Of a DNA stretch of 64,000 nucleotides, positions 1 through 11,535 are shown piece after piece. This stretch comes from Dendrophyllia cribrosa (lineage: Eukaryota; Cnidaria; Anthozoa; Scleractinia; Dendrophylliidae): assembly GCA_024195265.1 (NCBI GenBank), contig JAJLRJ010000010.1, forward strand, positions 24,194,681 through 24,258,680, given 5' to 3'. Numbering within the stretch: the first letter of the stretch is position 1; every line of letters begins with the position of its first letter. The notes beneath the pieces were generated by a model. It was not told where the DNA came from and made no database searches. It worked only from the letters and a program-made list of their open reading frames with translations. A program made the translations under genes and the position numbers.

Positions 1-392
1 CGAGGGTGAATTTACGACCATACAGAAATTGATGGAATCTCTTCACCCCAAAAACCAAGGATAAAGCTTCTTTTTCGATTTGGGCATAATTTTTCTCACT
101 GGTTGTCAATGTTCTTGACGCAAATGCAATCGGCCTTTCATGCCCGTCATCCAACACATGACTGATTACTGCACCAAGTCCATAAGATGAAACATCACAC
201 GCCAGTCGAAGTTCCCGTTTGGAATCATAATGAACAAGGAGGGCGTCGCAGGTAAGACTTGTCTTGCACTTTTCATATGCTTTCTGTGCTTCACAGGTCC
301 ACTTCCACTGGGTATCTTTCTTTAACAACTGATGCAAACGTGAGAGAGTGGTGGCCAACCCTGGCAGAAAACGTGAGTAGTACGGTACCATG
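1..392 (-). CDS. Ty3/Gypsy pol, 3' half (end of RT and RNase H), partial
   Basis: The minus strand reads open from 391 to the window edge. It starts MVPYYSRFLPGLATTLSRLH, the end of a Gypsy reverse transcriptase, and continues into the RNase H domain: LRLACDVSSYGLGAVISH contains the first catalytic Asp, ERPIAFASRTL follows, then EKNYAQIEKEALSLVFGVKRFHQ with the catalytic Glu. RNase H degrades the RNA strand of the RNA-DNA hybrid during reverse transcription. The upstream part is missing here but is found at 18570-20650 on the same strand, which ends at RSFLG, the residues that normally precede MVPYYSRF. The two parts are therefore halves of one element separated by an 18.2-kb insertion. The reading frame continues off the left edge, so the integrase and 3' LTR, if present, are outside the window. 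Family assignment is secure; function is unlikely because the other half carries frameshifts. Confidence 0.93.
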
Positions 393-425
393 CACAGCAA
401 GGACTATTTCAGCCCTGTGAAGCTA
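393..425 (+). repeat. Left terminal inverted repeat of the outer element
   Basis: Begins CACAGCAAGGACTATTTC and continues AGCCC. The core GGACTRTTTYAGCCC recurs, inverted, at 18535-18569. The outer boundary coincides with the exact point where the Gypsy frame stops. Confidence 0.7.
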
Positions 426-659
426 TTTTAGCATTCTTGAATTAGTACCATTTTGGCTCCTTTGCATTCCAAAGAAGCCCCCAATGGTATAATTCACACC
501 CAAAGGGTCCATTTTGATACCGTTGCAGAGGCTAATTTGGAAAAGCAAGTGTCCAAAACAGACGTTATAATGTGACCTAAATTAGCCCAGTTTTGTGGAA
601 CCAAATCAGCAGCAAAAATAAATGGAGAATTGGGTACAACCCAGGTCCAAAATAGGTAT

Positions 660-1392
660 CATAGTAGGGTCCAATTCAAAGCTATTTTCGCTTAACCAAA
701 ATAGCACCATTATAATTGGCTCAAATGGCATGTCAAGGGTTCCGTTTCGGCTTTGTGAAAAGTGCCAAATTATGCATAACACCACGGTAGTAAAATAGCA
801 CCAATACAATTGGCTGAAATGGCATGCCAAGGGTTCCGTGTCGGCTTTGTGGAAAATGCCAAATTAGGTTTAACACCACGGTACTAAAATAGCACCAATA
901 CAATTGGCTGAAGTGGCATCTCAAGGTTCCGTTTTGGCTTTGACGAAAATGCCAAATTAGCTATAACACCACAGTACTAAAATAGCACCAATACAATTGG
1001 ATGAAATGACAGGTTAAGGGTTCCGTTTCGGCTTTCAGGAAAGTGCCAAATTAGGTATAACACTACAGCACTAAAAGAGCATCAATGCAATTGGCTGAAA
1101 TAGCACCTTAAGGGTTCCATTTCGGCTTTGAGTAAAATGCCAAATTTGGTATAACACCGCAGAACTAAAATAGCACCAATACAATTGGCTGAAATGGCAG
1201 GTTAGGGGTTCCGTTTTGGCTTTGTGGAAAATGCCAAATGAGGTATAACACCACAGTACTGAAATAGCACCAATACAATTGGCTGAAATGGCAGGTTAAG
1301 GGTTCCATTTCGGCTTTGAGGAAAGTGCCAAACTAGGTATAAAACTACAGTACTGAAATAGCACCAATACAACTGGCTGAAATGGCAGGTTA
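660..1392. repeat. 92-bp subterminal minisatellite, left array
   Basis: About eight head-to-tail copies of a roughly 92-bp unit containing CACCAATACAATTGGCTG, GGTTCCGTTTYGGCTTTG and GCCAAATTAGGTATAACACC. The array is cut after GGCAGGTTA at 1392 by the nested element and resumes at 11419. A third block of the same unit lies at 13965-14402. The sequence from 426 to 660 is unique apart from short related phrases such as CATTTTGGCTCC. Confidence 0.9.
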
Positions 1393-1476
1393 GAATCAGG
1401 AAGCTTTGCGGCCAACCCGTTTTCTGAATTTAAGGAATCAGAAAACTAAATATTTGATAGCAACTATTTCCTGATT

Positions 1477-4400
1477 TCCGAATCGGAAATCGGAAATCGG
1501 AAATCGGAAATCGGAAATCGGAAATCGGAAATCGGAAATCGGAAATCGGAAATCGGAAATCGGAAATCGGAAATCGGAAATCGGAAATCGGAAATCGGAA
1601 ATCGGAAATCGGAAATCGGAAATCGGAAATCGGAAATCGGAAATCGGAAATCGGAAATCGGAAATCGGAAATCGGAAATCGGAAATCGGAAATCGGAAAT
1701 CGGAAATCGGAAATCGGAAATCGGAAATCGGAAATCGGAAATCGGAAATCGGAAATCGGAAATCGGAAATCGGAAATCGGAAATCGGAAATCGGAAATCG
1801 GAAATCGGAAATCGGAAATCGGAAATCGGAAATCGGAAATCGGAAATCGGAAATCGGAAATCGGAAATCGGAAATCGGAAATCGGAAATCGGAAATCGGA
1901 AATCGGAAATCGGAAATCGGAAATCGGAAATCGGAAATCGGAAATCGGAAATCGGAAATCGGAAATCGGAAATCGGAAATCGGAAATCGGAAATCGGAAA
2001 TCGGAAATCGGAAATCGGAAATCGGAAATCCGAAATCGGAAATCCGAAATCGGAAATCGGAAATCGGAAATCGGAAATCGGAAATCGGAAATCGGAAATC
2101 GGAAATCGGAAATCGGAAATCGGAAATCGGAAATCGGAAATCGGAAATCGGAAATCGGAAATCGGAAATCGGAAATCGGAAATCGGAAATCGGAAATCGG
2201 AAATCGGAAATCGGAAATCGGAAATCGGAAATCGGAAATCGGAAATCGGAAATCGGAAATCGGAAATCGGAAATCGGAAATCGGAAATCGGAAATCGGAA
2301 ATCGGAAATCGGAAATCGGAAATCGGAAATCGGAAATCGGAAATCGGAAATCGGAAATCGGAAATCGGAAATCGGAAATCGGAAATCGGAAATCGGAAAT
2401 CGGAAATCGGAAATCGGAAATCGGAAATCGGAAATCGGAAATCGGAAATCGGAAATCGGAAATCGGAAATCGGAAATCGGAAATCGGAAATCGGAAATCG
2501 GAAATCGGAAATCGGAAATCGGAAATCGGAAATCGGAAATCGGAAATCGGAAATCGGAAATCGGAAATCGGAAATCGGAAATCGGAAATCGGAAATCGGA
2601 AATCGGAAATCGGAAATCGGAAATCGGAAATCGGAAATCGGAAATCGGAAATCGGAAATCGGAAATCGGAAATCGGAAATCGGAAATCGGAAATCGGAAA
2701 TCGGAAATCGGAAATCGGAAATCGGAAATCGGAAATCGGAAATCGGAAATCGGAAATCGGAAATCGGAAATCGGAAATCGGAAATCGGAAATCGGAAATC
2801 GGAAATCGGAAATCGGAAATCGGAAATCGGAAATCGGAAATCGGAAATCGGAAATCGGAAATCGGAAATCGGAAATCGGAAATCGGAAATCGGAAATCGG
2901 AAATCGGAAATCGGAAATCGGAAATCGGAAATCGGAAATCGGAAATCGGAAATCGGAAATCGGAAATCGGAAATCGGAAATCGGAAATCGGAAATCGGAA
3001 ATCGGAAATCGGAAATCGGAAATCGGAAATCGGAAATCGGAAATCGGAAATCGGAAATCGGAAATCCGAAATCCGAAATCCGAAATCCGAAATCCGAAAT
3101 CCGAAATCCGAAATCCGAAATCCGAAATCCGAAATCCGAAATCCGAAATCCGAAATCCGAAATCCGAAATCCGAAATCCGAAATCCGAAATCCGAAATCC
3201 GAAATCGGAAATCCGAAATCCGAAATCCGAAATCGGAAATCCGAAATCCGAAATCCGAAATCCGAAATCCGAAATCCGAAATCCGAAATCCGAAATCCGA
3301 AATCCGAAATCCGAAATCCGAAATCCGAAATCCGAAATCCGAAATCCGAAATCCGAAATCCGAAATCCGAAATCCGAAATCCGAAATCCGAAATCCGAAA
3401 TCCGAAATCCGAAATCCGAAATCCGAAATCCGAAATCCGAAATCCGAAATCCGAAATCCGAAATCCGAAATCCGAAATCCGAAATCCGAAATCCGAAATC
3501 CGAAATCCGAAATCCGAAATCCGAAATCCGAAATCCGAAATCCGAAATCCGAAATCCGAAATCCGAAATCCGAAATCCGAAATCCGAAATCCGAAATCCG
3601 AAATCCGAAATCCGAAATCCGAAATCCGAAATCCGAAATCCGAAATCCGAAATCCGAAATCCGAAATCCGAAATCCGAAATCCGAAATCCGAAATCCGAA
3701 ATCCGAAATCGAAATCCGAAATCCGAAATCCGAAATCCGAAATCCGAAATCCGAAATCCGAAATCCGAAATCCGAAATCCGAAATCCGAAATCCGAAATC
3801 CGAAATCCGAAATCCGAAATCCGAAATCCGAAATCCGAAATCCGAAATCCGAAATCCGAAATCCGAAATCCGAAATCCGAAATCCGAAATCCGAAATCGA
3901 AATCCGAAATCCGAAATCCGAAATCCGAAATCCGAAATCCGAAATCCGAAATCCGAAATCCGAAATCCGAAATCCGAAATCCGAAATCCGAAATCCGAAA
4001 TCCGAAATCCGAAATCCGAAATCCGAAATCCGAAATCCGAAATCCGAAATCCGAAATCCGAAATCCGAAATCCGAAATCCGAAATCCGAAATCCGAAATC
4101 CGAAATCCGAAATCCGAAATCCGAAATCCGAAATCCGAAATCCGAAATCCGAAATCCGAAATCCGAAATCCGAAATCCGAAATCCGAAATCCGAAATCCG
4201 AAATCCGAAATCCGAAATCCGAAATCCGAAATCCGAAATCCGAAATCCGAAATCCGAAATCCGAAATCCGAAATCCGAAATCCGAAATCCGAAATCCGAA
4301 ATCCGAAATCCGAAATCGAAATCCGAAATCCGAAATCCGAAATCCGAAATCCGAAATCCGAAATCCGAAATCCGAAATCCGAAATCGAAATCCGAAATCC

Positions 4401-5443
4401 GAAATCCGAAATCCGAAATCCGAAATCCGAAATCCGAAATCCGAAATCCGAAATCCGAAATCCGAAATCCGAAATCCGAAATCGAAATCCGAAATCCGAA
4501 ATCCGAAATCCGAAATCCGAAATCCGAAATCCGAAATCCGAAATCCGAAATCCGAAATCCGAAATCCGAAATCCGAAATCCGAAATCCGAAATCCGAAAT
4601 CCGAAATCCGAAATCCGAAATCCGAAATCCGAAATCCGAAATCCGAAATCCGAAATCCGAAATCCGAAATCCGAAATCCGAAATCCGAAATCCGAAATCC
4701 GAAATCCGAAATCCGAAATCCGAAATCCGAAATCCGAAATCCGAAATCCGAAATCCGAAATCCGAAATCCGAAATCCGAAATCCGAAATCCGAAATCCGA
4801 AATCCGAAATCCGAAATCCGAAATCCGAAATCCGAAATCCGAAATCCGAAATCCGAAATCCGAAATCCGAAATCCGAAATCCGAAATCCGAAATCCGAAA
4901 TCCGAAATCCGAAATCCGAAATCCGAAATCCGAAATCCGAAATCCGAAATCCGAAATCCGAAATCCGAAATCCGAAATCCGAAATCCGAAATCCGAAATC
5001 CGAAATCCGAAATCCGAAATCCGAAATCCGAAATCCGAAATCCGAAATCCGAAATCCGAAATCCGAAATCCGAAATCCGAAATCCGAAATCCGAAATCCG
5101 AAATCCGAAATCCGAAATCCGAAATCCGAAATCCGAAATCCGAAATCCGAAATCCGAAATCCGAAATCCGAAATCCGAAATCCGAAATCCGAAATCCGAA
5201 ATCCGAAATCCGAAATCGGAAATCGGAAATCCGAAATCCGAAATCGGAAATCCGAAATCGGAAATCCGAAATCCGAAATCGGAAATCCGAAATCCGAAAT
5301 CCGAAATCCGAAATCGGAAATCCGATTTCAGATTTCAGATTTCAGATTTCAGAAATCAGAAATCAGAAATCAGAAATCCGATTTCAGATTTCAGAAATCA
5401 GAAATCAGAAATCGAGGATCTGAAATCGGATTTCAGATTTCAA
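1477..5443 (+). repeat. Heptanucleotide satellite, left arm (GGAAATC then CCGAAAT units)
   Basis: About 3.9 kb of 7-bp tandem repeat. From 1477 to about 3066 the unit is GGAAATC, with two isolated CCGAAAT switches near 2029-2045. From 3066 to about 5215 it is CCGAAAT, with isolated GGAAATC units near 3205 and 3232 and several one-base losses giving CGAAAT (near 3709, 3897, 4316, 4385 and 4483). From 5215 to 5320 the variants alternate. From 5325 to 5443 the unit becomes GAAATCA in both orientations, forming short palindromes. The two variants differ by one base. No protein is encoded. Confidence 0.97.
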
Positions 5444-5539
5444 TAAAATCATGTCATTAAGATGTTTGATTGACAGCTGAACCGCGGCTAATTACATGTG
5501 GATATGTGATCACTTGGAGGTTTCACATTCACATGCAAA

Positions 5540-7595
5540 ATGGAGAACTGCGATGTGAGGTATGGTGATTCTTGCCGAAGTTTGGCAACGAGAAATGTTA
5601 CAACTAGCGCTCTGATAGCCTTGTTTGACTTGCAAACAAATGCATCTCTTTGGCTGAAGGACATGTCAGATACGTACGTGTTCCCTGATGAAAACGGCTT
5701 ATTTCCCATGCTTGATTCGTTTGTCACCTACAACGTCGAAGTTGGGCCTTCGCAGCAACAAGATAGTCGCACTGGAAAGCGCCAAAAACGCTCGAATTCT
5801 TATTTCAGCTTATCAGACGAAAGCTCAGACGGCGATTTTCACCGATCGGCATACAAACTTTCGGTAGCAGGTATGGGCGAAAAAGCTGGCAAGAAAGATC
5901 ACAAGGGCAGAAAAAAATGGCGGGAAACGACCGGTTCCTTCGGCAGCGGGGTCAGCAACAGACACGGCCGCAGCATGGTTTTTTAAAATAACAGTTGGAG
6001 AATGGCAGAACAAGAAAATTGTCCCAGTTCGGAATTGCCTCATTCGTTGCAGTGATGACACTGACTGTGGTGAGATAAAACGGAGGCTGGCCTCTGAGCT
6101 GGAAGTGTATTCCACGGACATACAATTGTATGACAGTGACTATCTGACAGTGGATGAGTCACCTGGGAGAATTGGTAAGTAACAAATTTATTTTGTCATA
6201 CCAGCACATATTACAGGGCACATTACAGACGACGAACAATAACATAGGCCCATTTATTTATTTTTTTTAAAAAATAGGTTATTTTATTTTATAAGCTTTT
6301 ACAAGAGGAAAACAAAATAAGCTTAAGTTTACATGTTTGTAAATCATTGCTCTTTATTTTGAAATTGCTGCATTGATATTTTTAATTATCTTTTAATGCA
6401 ATACCATCTATGTAAATTGGAATGCAAATAAAATGTTGTCCTAGTAGTAATATTTGATGAACCACAAGGTGTTGGTGATACTTATGAAAGCAGTTTTCTG
6501 AACAAAAAGAAGATACATTACAAAATAATACTAAAACACACAGAGAAAGAAAGTAACCAAGTTTTGAAAGAGGAACAAATCATGGTCTGTTCTAGCCCAT
6601 TTTGGCAGCAGAAATGTGAGAATTTAAAAAGGTTACACATGTAATAGGCTAAACTGTTTCAAGTTGCAATTTTTTAAGAGCCAATCCATTATGAATTGAG
6701 ATGCTTATCAACAGTTTTGGTACACCGGAGTGGTAATTTATCATAAAACTATACCATTGTTTTAGGTTTCTATTAATACAGAAATATTTTGGATTTTTGA
6801 AATAATACCAAATCTTTGTGACGCTGCCCCTTTAAACGGGCAATTTCCATTTTATACCCCCCCCCCCCCCCCAACTCCCAAAGATGAGATTTTAAAGAAA
6901 ATGGTTGGTTGAAGAGAAAGTGAACATTTCCATCTTTTTTTATTGGCTGAATTTACTTGTAATATTCCACTCTGTATTATTTAATAGAAACGATGAGCTC
7001 TAAGAATGTGTAAATGATAATGTATGGTATTGTACAGTATTTTAATACAATGTTATCTGATATAGTTATTATTCAAAATATGCTAAACGTAGACGCTTTT
7101 TGCATTACTTGTACAGGCAAATACTGGTCTGGGACACGCAAAATCTTTGCAATTGTGACATCTGCATTGGAAAGTAATAGCAATGGACAACAACGGCCAA
7201 GGCCAGTGGCAGACATCTCAGCTGGAGTTGTGAAAGAAGCAGTAAAGCCTCTAATGGCAAAGATGGCAGCCATGAATGAAAAACTAGAAAAGGCAAATGC
7301 CTTTATGTTGAAGGGTCCGGAGTCCATCTACAAGGATATTGCCATCTTTGCAAAAGAAATGTTTAAATGCCCAATCTGTTTGACCGCTCCCAAGGATGAA
7401 ATACCATATGCAGTATCCTGCTTCAATCACATCTTTTGCATGCCTTGTGTAGACCAATTGGTTGCAAGAAAGGAGGTGAAGTGCGCTCTTTGTAAACAAA
7501 GACGGGGCCCGCCGTACCCAGTCTTGTTGTCTGGTGCAAGAGAGTTGGTGGATAAAGTATCCGCAATTCCAACAGTAACTGAAAGCAATGAATGA
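5540..7595 (+). CDS. RING-finger protein gene of the nested element (2-3 exons)
   Basis: Start ATG at 5540 (MENCDVRYGDSC). A charged segment with SLSDESSDGDF follows. The frame must shift by one between about 5865 and 5910: either a 40-nt intron (GTATGG...GGCAG, 5871-5910) or a one-base frameshift. The next segment reads AWFFKITVGEWQNKKIVPVR...YDSDYLTVDESPG and ends at a good donor, G|GTAAGT at 6174/6175. It joins in frame to an exon starting at 7117 after TTGTACAG. The last exon has a short coiled-coil-like stretch and then a C3HC4-type RING: CPIC, SCFNHIFCMPC, CALC. Stop at 7593-7595. RING domains bind zinc and often act as E3 ubiquitin ligases; here the partner and role are unknown. Its position inside a mobile element, convergent with a transposase, suggests an accessory transposon protein. 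A C-tract (6857-6872) lies in the intron. Confidence 0.6.
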
Positions 7596-7871
7596 CTCAG
7601 CAGAAGATATGAAGATCAGCAGATCAAAAGTTGTATTTATGCAGTGTTGTGTTTACATTTATGACTTGAGAGAGGTCTTGTGTAATTCACTTAGTAGGAA
7701 GACCCAAACGTTTAGTGATGCAGTGTTTACACGTCAGGGTGGAGGAACCAAAGTCATACTGCCATGCAGTGTTCACATTGATTTAATGGTATTTAGAGCA
7801 CCTGTAGAAAGAAGCGAAGTTGTGCAAATGTAGTTTTTACATCATGGTTGACTTGCATGTTACTAATATCA

Positions 7872-8072
7872 GCACAACCTCATCCCCAGGGTTTTCTCAG
7901 CATTAGAAAATGGTCACTTGGAGAAGAACCTGGTAAACAGCAGATCACATGACCGTAAAGATTAGCTAATCATGAGCCTGCTGCCACTTTGAATCAATCA
8001 AAATGTTCGCTATATTTGGAGACATGATCTGCTTTTTGCCAGGGTCTTCTCTGCACCTGACCATTTTGAATG
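7872..8072. repeat. Foldback MITE-like repeat (CCCAGGGTYTTCTC family)
   Basis: CAACCTCATCCCCAGGGTTT...AGCAGATCACATGACC is followed by an inverted related copy (GATCTGCTTTTTGCCAGGGTCTTC). The same family recurs at 33480-33570 and, inverted and short, at 36373-36437. It lies just past the truncated 3' end of the transposase gene. The surrounding 7600-8425 stretch has no recognisable coding sequence. Confidence 0.6.
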
Positions 8073-8537
8073 CCAAGAATATGGTTGATAATCAGCACAC
8101 AAAGAAAAATGTCAATATATACCCAAATACCTGCTCTCAGTGCTCTGTAATTACATGTATGACATTTTGATCGACTGTTCAGTTTTTTTAAAACATGTAA
8201 ATGTTGAGGTTGAAAAGATTGTGCTTCTAAAGTGTATAAATAACTGCAGTAAAGAGGAAGTGATCATGTCTTGTTGAAATGCATTAAGTGTGCCATTTTC
8301 GTGTCTTATTAGGGAAAGGCTGTCATGTTCAGGGAAGTGTTCATGATTTATTACATAGCCATAATCCTAAAACAAAGACAAATCAAAATCAACCTAGTTT
8401 AAAATCATGTTAACCTAACATCATGTTAAACTACAAAATATAAATGCTGATCCATTAAAGTTAAATTAATAACAGACATGAGGATGTTCTCCACAGGGGA
8501 GTGGGCATTAACCATGTGATACTTGTAGTCAACATAC

Positions 8538-9261
8538 CTGTAAAACTTGCTGTACAACTGAATAGGGTTTTTTGATGGTAGGGTGATCCAACTCTCAATA
8601 GACCCACTAAATCCATCCCTGAAAACAGTATGTACAACACCGTACCGCACAAGTTTCTCATTTTGATCTATGTGCCCTTTATAACCAAATGTTGGAGCAA
8701 AGTATGGAATGGGATTTGTTTTATCAAGGGTGTCATTCTTTCTAGCTTTAAAGGAAGTTGGATTGGTTTCTTTCAGCACTCTGTTGATACTCTTCACTGA
8801 AATATTTACACCCTTTGTTCTGAGATATCCTTGAAGTGTTCCTGCACCGTATGCATCCCCAACCTTAAATGATGAGAAACAAAGAACATTTTAATTAGCA
8901 GGAACATTAGCCCCCCCCCCCCCCCCCCCTGCTGTAATCGGGGACAAGGGGGGAATGGTACTTCAATTACATGTAACAACACACACAAATACTCATAGGG
9001 TCAGAAATTGAATAAGAAGAAATTTACCTCCTTGCTAGCTCTCTTCACAGCATTTTCCTTTTCATTTTTATCCAACTGCTTTGCCGAAAATCGTCGCAGA
9101 CCGTTGGCCTGACAATATCGACGAACGCTTCTCCTCGAAATTCCATAATGCATTTGTGGAAAATTTCTCTTTAAATGTTGCTCGACGTCTCTTAAGAACC
9201 CACCAGAGTCAAGAATACTCTTAATCTCATCTTTAACTCCCAAAGAAGCGATTACACTCAT
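8538..9261 (-). CDS. Integrase-core transposase gene, exons 1-2, C-terminus missing
   Basis: Exon 1 (9261-9028) starts MSVIASLGVKDEIKSIL and contains a helix-turn-helix-like segment, ISRRSVRRYCQANGL. It ends AAGGAG|GTAAAT. Exon 2 (8863-8538) joins in phase 0 and reads VGDAYGAGTLQGYLRTKG, then SVKSINRVLKETNP, then PYFAPTFGYKGHIDQNEKL and FRDGFSGSI. This is the N-terminal DNA-binding region followed by the integrase-core (RNase H fold) domain; the Asp in HIDQN and the Asp in RDGFSG are the likely first two catalytic acids. Exon 2 ends at CAG|GTATGT, so at least one more exon with the third acid should follow, but I cannot find it in 7600-8500. I recognise the family as transposase-like proteins of cnidarians and fish with an rve-like core; superfamily naming (for example IS3EU) is a guess. 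An in-frame upstream ATG at 9282 is an alternative start. A C-tract (8911-8927) sits in the intron. Confidence 0.75.
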
Positions 9262-9282
9262 GTTATTTTTAAATGTACGCAC

Positions 9283-10720
9283 AAGAAAAACTAAGTGTCT
9301 CAGATCAGTGTCCCAGGGGTCCCAGAGAGAGGAACCTGGAAACTAGGTAGTAACGTCATCTCCAGGATCCCCAGGACTTTCCCCGGCTTCAAAATGGCGA
9401 AAACTTTTGTTCAGTTCATCGATCCGCGGACATGACAAATGCTGTCTTCCACGGCGGTCATTCGCAGTAATGCAGTCGTCCAGGGTTTCCTCGGGCCGCC
9501 TTTTCGAAGGCGGAGTTACAAGGGGTACAGCTAGTCTCAGTTATAATTCAACACATTGATACACTGCCCAAATATGGTCAAAAAGTTATCGATATATGTT
9601 ATGTCCACATGACGTATAACCAGCGATGGCGGTAAATTTGGCATTTTGAAGGAAAGTGAAAATGACTGCTGCCTGCAATTTCGTGTTTTTGGGCGAAAAA
9701 GTGCGTGAACTATTAGTTAAAAAAGGGAAAAGAAAGAAAAAAGAGAAGAAAAGAAAAGAGAAAAAATATTGTTCACATGATTGGTCAGGACAAAAAAGGC
9801 GCGAAATTTTCGCGTTGTCGCGGTCGCAGTGTTTCTTGGCGTAGCTGAATGAAAACTGGTTCAAAGTTAACCGCTCGACAAGGAGTGAATGAAGGAGCAC
9901 AATTTTCGTAAAATTCCTTTGGTAATCACCTTTGGAATATGATATAGACTTGATGCTTTCTCAGAAAAGTTTCTGATCTCGTCATTACGGCTGTAGGAGC
10001 TAAAAAACGAGCAAGTTTGTAAACAACATTGATCAACTCAGCTTGTACTTCGATGTTTAAAAATTTGGTGCTGATGGAAGGGAATAAAAAGCCAAATCAA
10101 CTACAGGTACGATGTTTTAACCGTTTCTTGTATCCTTTAGCTGTGAATTTTTGTACCCTGCAGTTCTTTCCGACTTTTCGCCGCTATGTTTAGGTTCACA
10201 GCCGTGTGTTTGTTCAATTTGTTTTGATTCTGAATTGAACTTTTTAAGATACGAAACACTTGTAACTAAGACATTCTATGCCATTTTACTGTGTTTTAAT
10301 TCTTGTAGTCACTACTCTGTCCCGTTCTTTGAGTAGACGAAAGCTCTTCGTAGAAACTCTCAACTGATTGTGTACGCTAAATTAATTTTAGCTTGGCAAA
10401 AGTTTCGGCATTTGCTGTTTGTTGTTTAAGAAATGGTCCGAGGTAAAATATTGTTGTTAGCCTTTTTACTTAATGAAAGGTTGTATATCTCAATGATTTT
10501 TTTCTCGAAACTGTGATTTGTTATCAATGTGTTGAATTATAAAACAGTTATAGTGTTCAAGTTTGCACAATATTGACAAAGGCGCCACTTTCATTCCTGA
10601 ACTGTGTGATGTTGCAAGTTTCGTGCGTTAAAACATATGTAAGCTTTTTTTAAAATAAAAGGCTTGTCGGCGATATTTTCTCTTCAAACTGTGCTTTGTG
10701 TTATCAATGTGTTGAATTAT
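9283..10720. other. Upstream region of the transposase; no gene recognised
   Basis: No convincing coding exon. Notable content: CCCAGGGGTCCCAG-type short palindromic phrases at 9310-9380, an A-rich stretch at 9720-9770, and an 85-bp direct repeat (about 10481-10570 and 10660-10745) containing GTGTTGAATTATAAAAC. The minus-strand promoter of the transposase would lie near 9283-9600. Confidence 0.5.
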
Positions 10721-10722
10721 AA

Positions 10723-10837
10723 AACTATTATAGCGCTCAAGCTTGCGTGATATCGCCTAATTTTAGCCGACTCGGCCTACGGCCTCGTCGGCTAAGTATT
10801 AGGCGATATGACGCGCGCTTTCGCGCTATAATAGTTA
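10723..10837. repeat. 115-bp palindromic repeat
   Basis: AACTATTATAGCGC and GATATCGCCTAA on the left pair with TTAGGCGATAT and GCGCTATAATAGTT on the right. The loop is GGCCTACGGCC. A MITE-like hairpin. Confidence 0.75.
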
Positions 10838-11014
10838 ATTAGCAGCTATTGACGTCATATACACTGAGTTTCTCATTCCCAGGATGGTTGCGTTTTCCAA
10901 GATGGCGCCCTAGTGTTGGATGATATAACAACCACGCTCATTGGTGAGGGAATTCGTTTTCTTTTGTGAGCTCTGATTGGTGGAGTGATATTTCGCAACA
11001 AAATGGCCGACATC

Positions 11015-11418
11015 GATTTCTGATTTCTGAAATCGGATTTCTGATTTCCGATTTCCGATTTCCGATTTCCGATTTCCGATTTCGGATTTCCGATTTCGGA
11101 TTTCGGATTTCGGATTTCGGATTTCGGATTTCGGATTTCCGATTTCGGATTTCCGATTTCCGATTTCGGATTTCCGATTTCCGATTTCCGATTTCCGATT
11201 TCCGATTTCCGATTTCCGATTTCCGATTTCCGATTTCCGATTTCCGATTTCCGATTTCCGATTTCCGATTTCCGATTTCCGATTTCCGATTTCCGATTTC
11301 CGATTTCCGATTTCCGATTTCCGATTTCCGATTTCCGATTTCCGATTTCCGATTTCCGATTTCCGATTTCCGATTTCCGATTTCCGATTTCCGATTTCCG
11401 ATTTCCGATTTCCGATTG
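11015..11418 (-). repeat. Heptanucleotide satellite, right arm (inverted)
   Basis: About 400 bp of GATTTCC/GATTTCG units, the reverse complement of the left arm. Reading from the core outward the order is GATTTCT, then GATTTCG-rich (11080-11165), then pure GATTTCC (11165-11416). That is the same inner-to-outer order as in 1477-5443, so the arms are true inverted repeats, although the right arm is about ten times shorter. Confidence 0.95.
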
Positions 11419-11535
11419 TTAGGGGTTCTGTTTTGGCTTTGTGGAAAATGCCAAATTAGGTATAACACCACATTACTAAAATAGCAGCAATGCAATTGGC
11501 TGATATTGCAGGTTAGGGGTTCTGTTTAGGCTTTG
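11419..11535. repeat. 92-bp minisatellite, resumed right of the nested element
   Basis: Starts TTAGGGGTTCTGTTTTGGC, the continuation of the copy cut at 1392. It holds a little over one unit. The stretch 11536-12361 that follows has no coding exon; it contains the hairpin at 11689-11743 and would carry the promoter of the SAM-like gene. Confidence 0.88.

Larger units (their letters stand above)
1393..11418. mobile_element. Nested 10-kb element with inverted heptanucleotide satellite arrays as termini
   Basis: The insertion is placed by the interrupted 92-bp repeat. The left side ends GGCAGGTTA, the right side resumes TTAGGGGTTC, and intact sister repeats (near 1196) read GGCAGGTTAGGGGTTCC. 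The target duplication is therefore TTA (3 bp). The left end starts GAATCAGGAAG and reaches the 7-bp array after about 85 bp; the right end, reverse complemented, starts CAATCGGAAATCGG. Both arrays are made of the same two unit variants in mirrored order. The core holds a plus-strand RING gene and a minus-strand transposase gene that converge near 8 kb, a layout expected of a two-gene DNA transposon. The transposase lacks its C-terminus, so this copy is probably immobile. That the transposase belongs to this element is inference. Confidence 0.72.

Noticed and set aside
606..924. Short open frames in the 92-bp repeats
   Set aside because: They repeat with the minisatellite and have no independent coding signal.
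10938..11495. Long open frames on both strands across the right heptamer array
   Set aside because: A 7-bp repeat without stop codons stays open in all frames; the NRKSEIG-type repeats are an artefact of the satellite.
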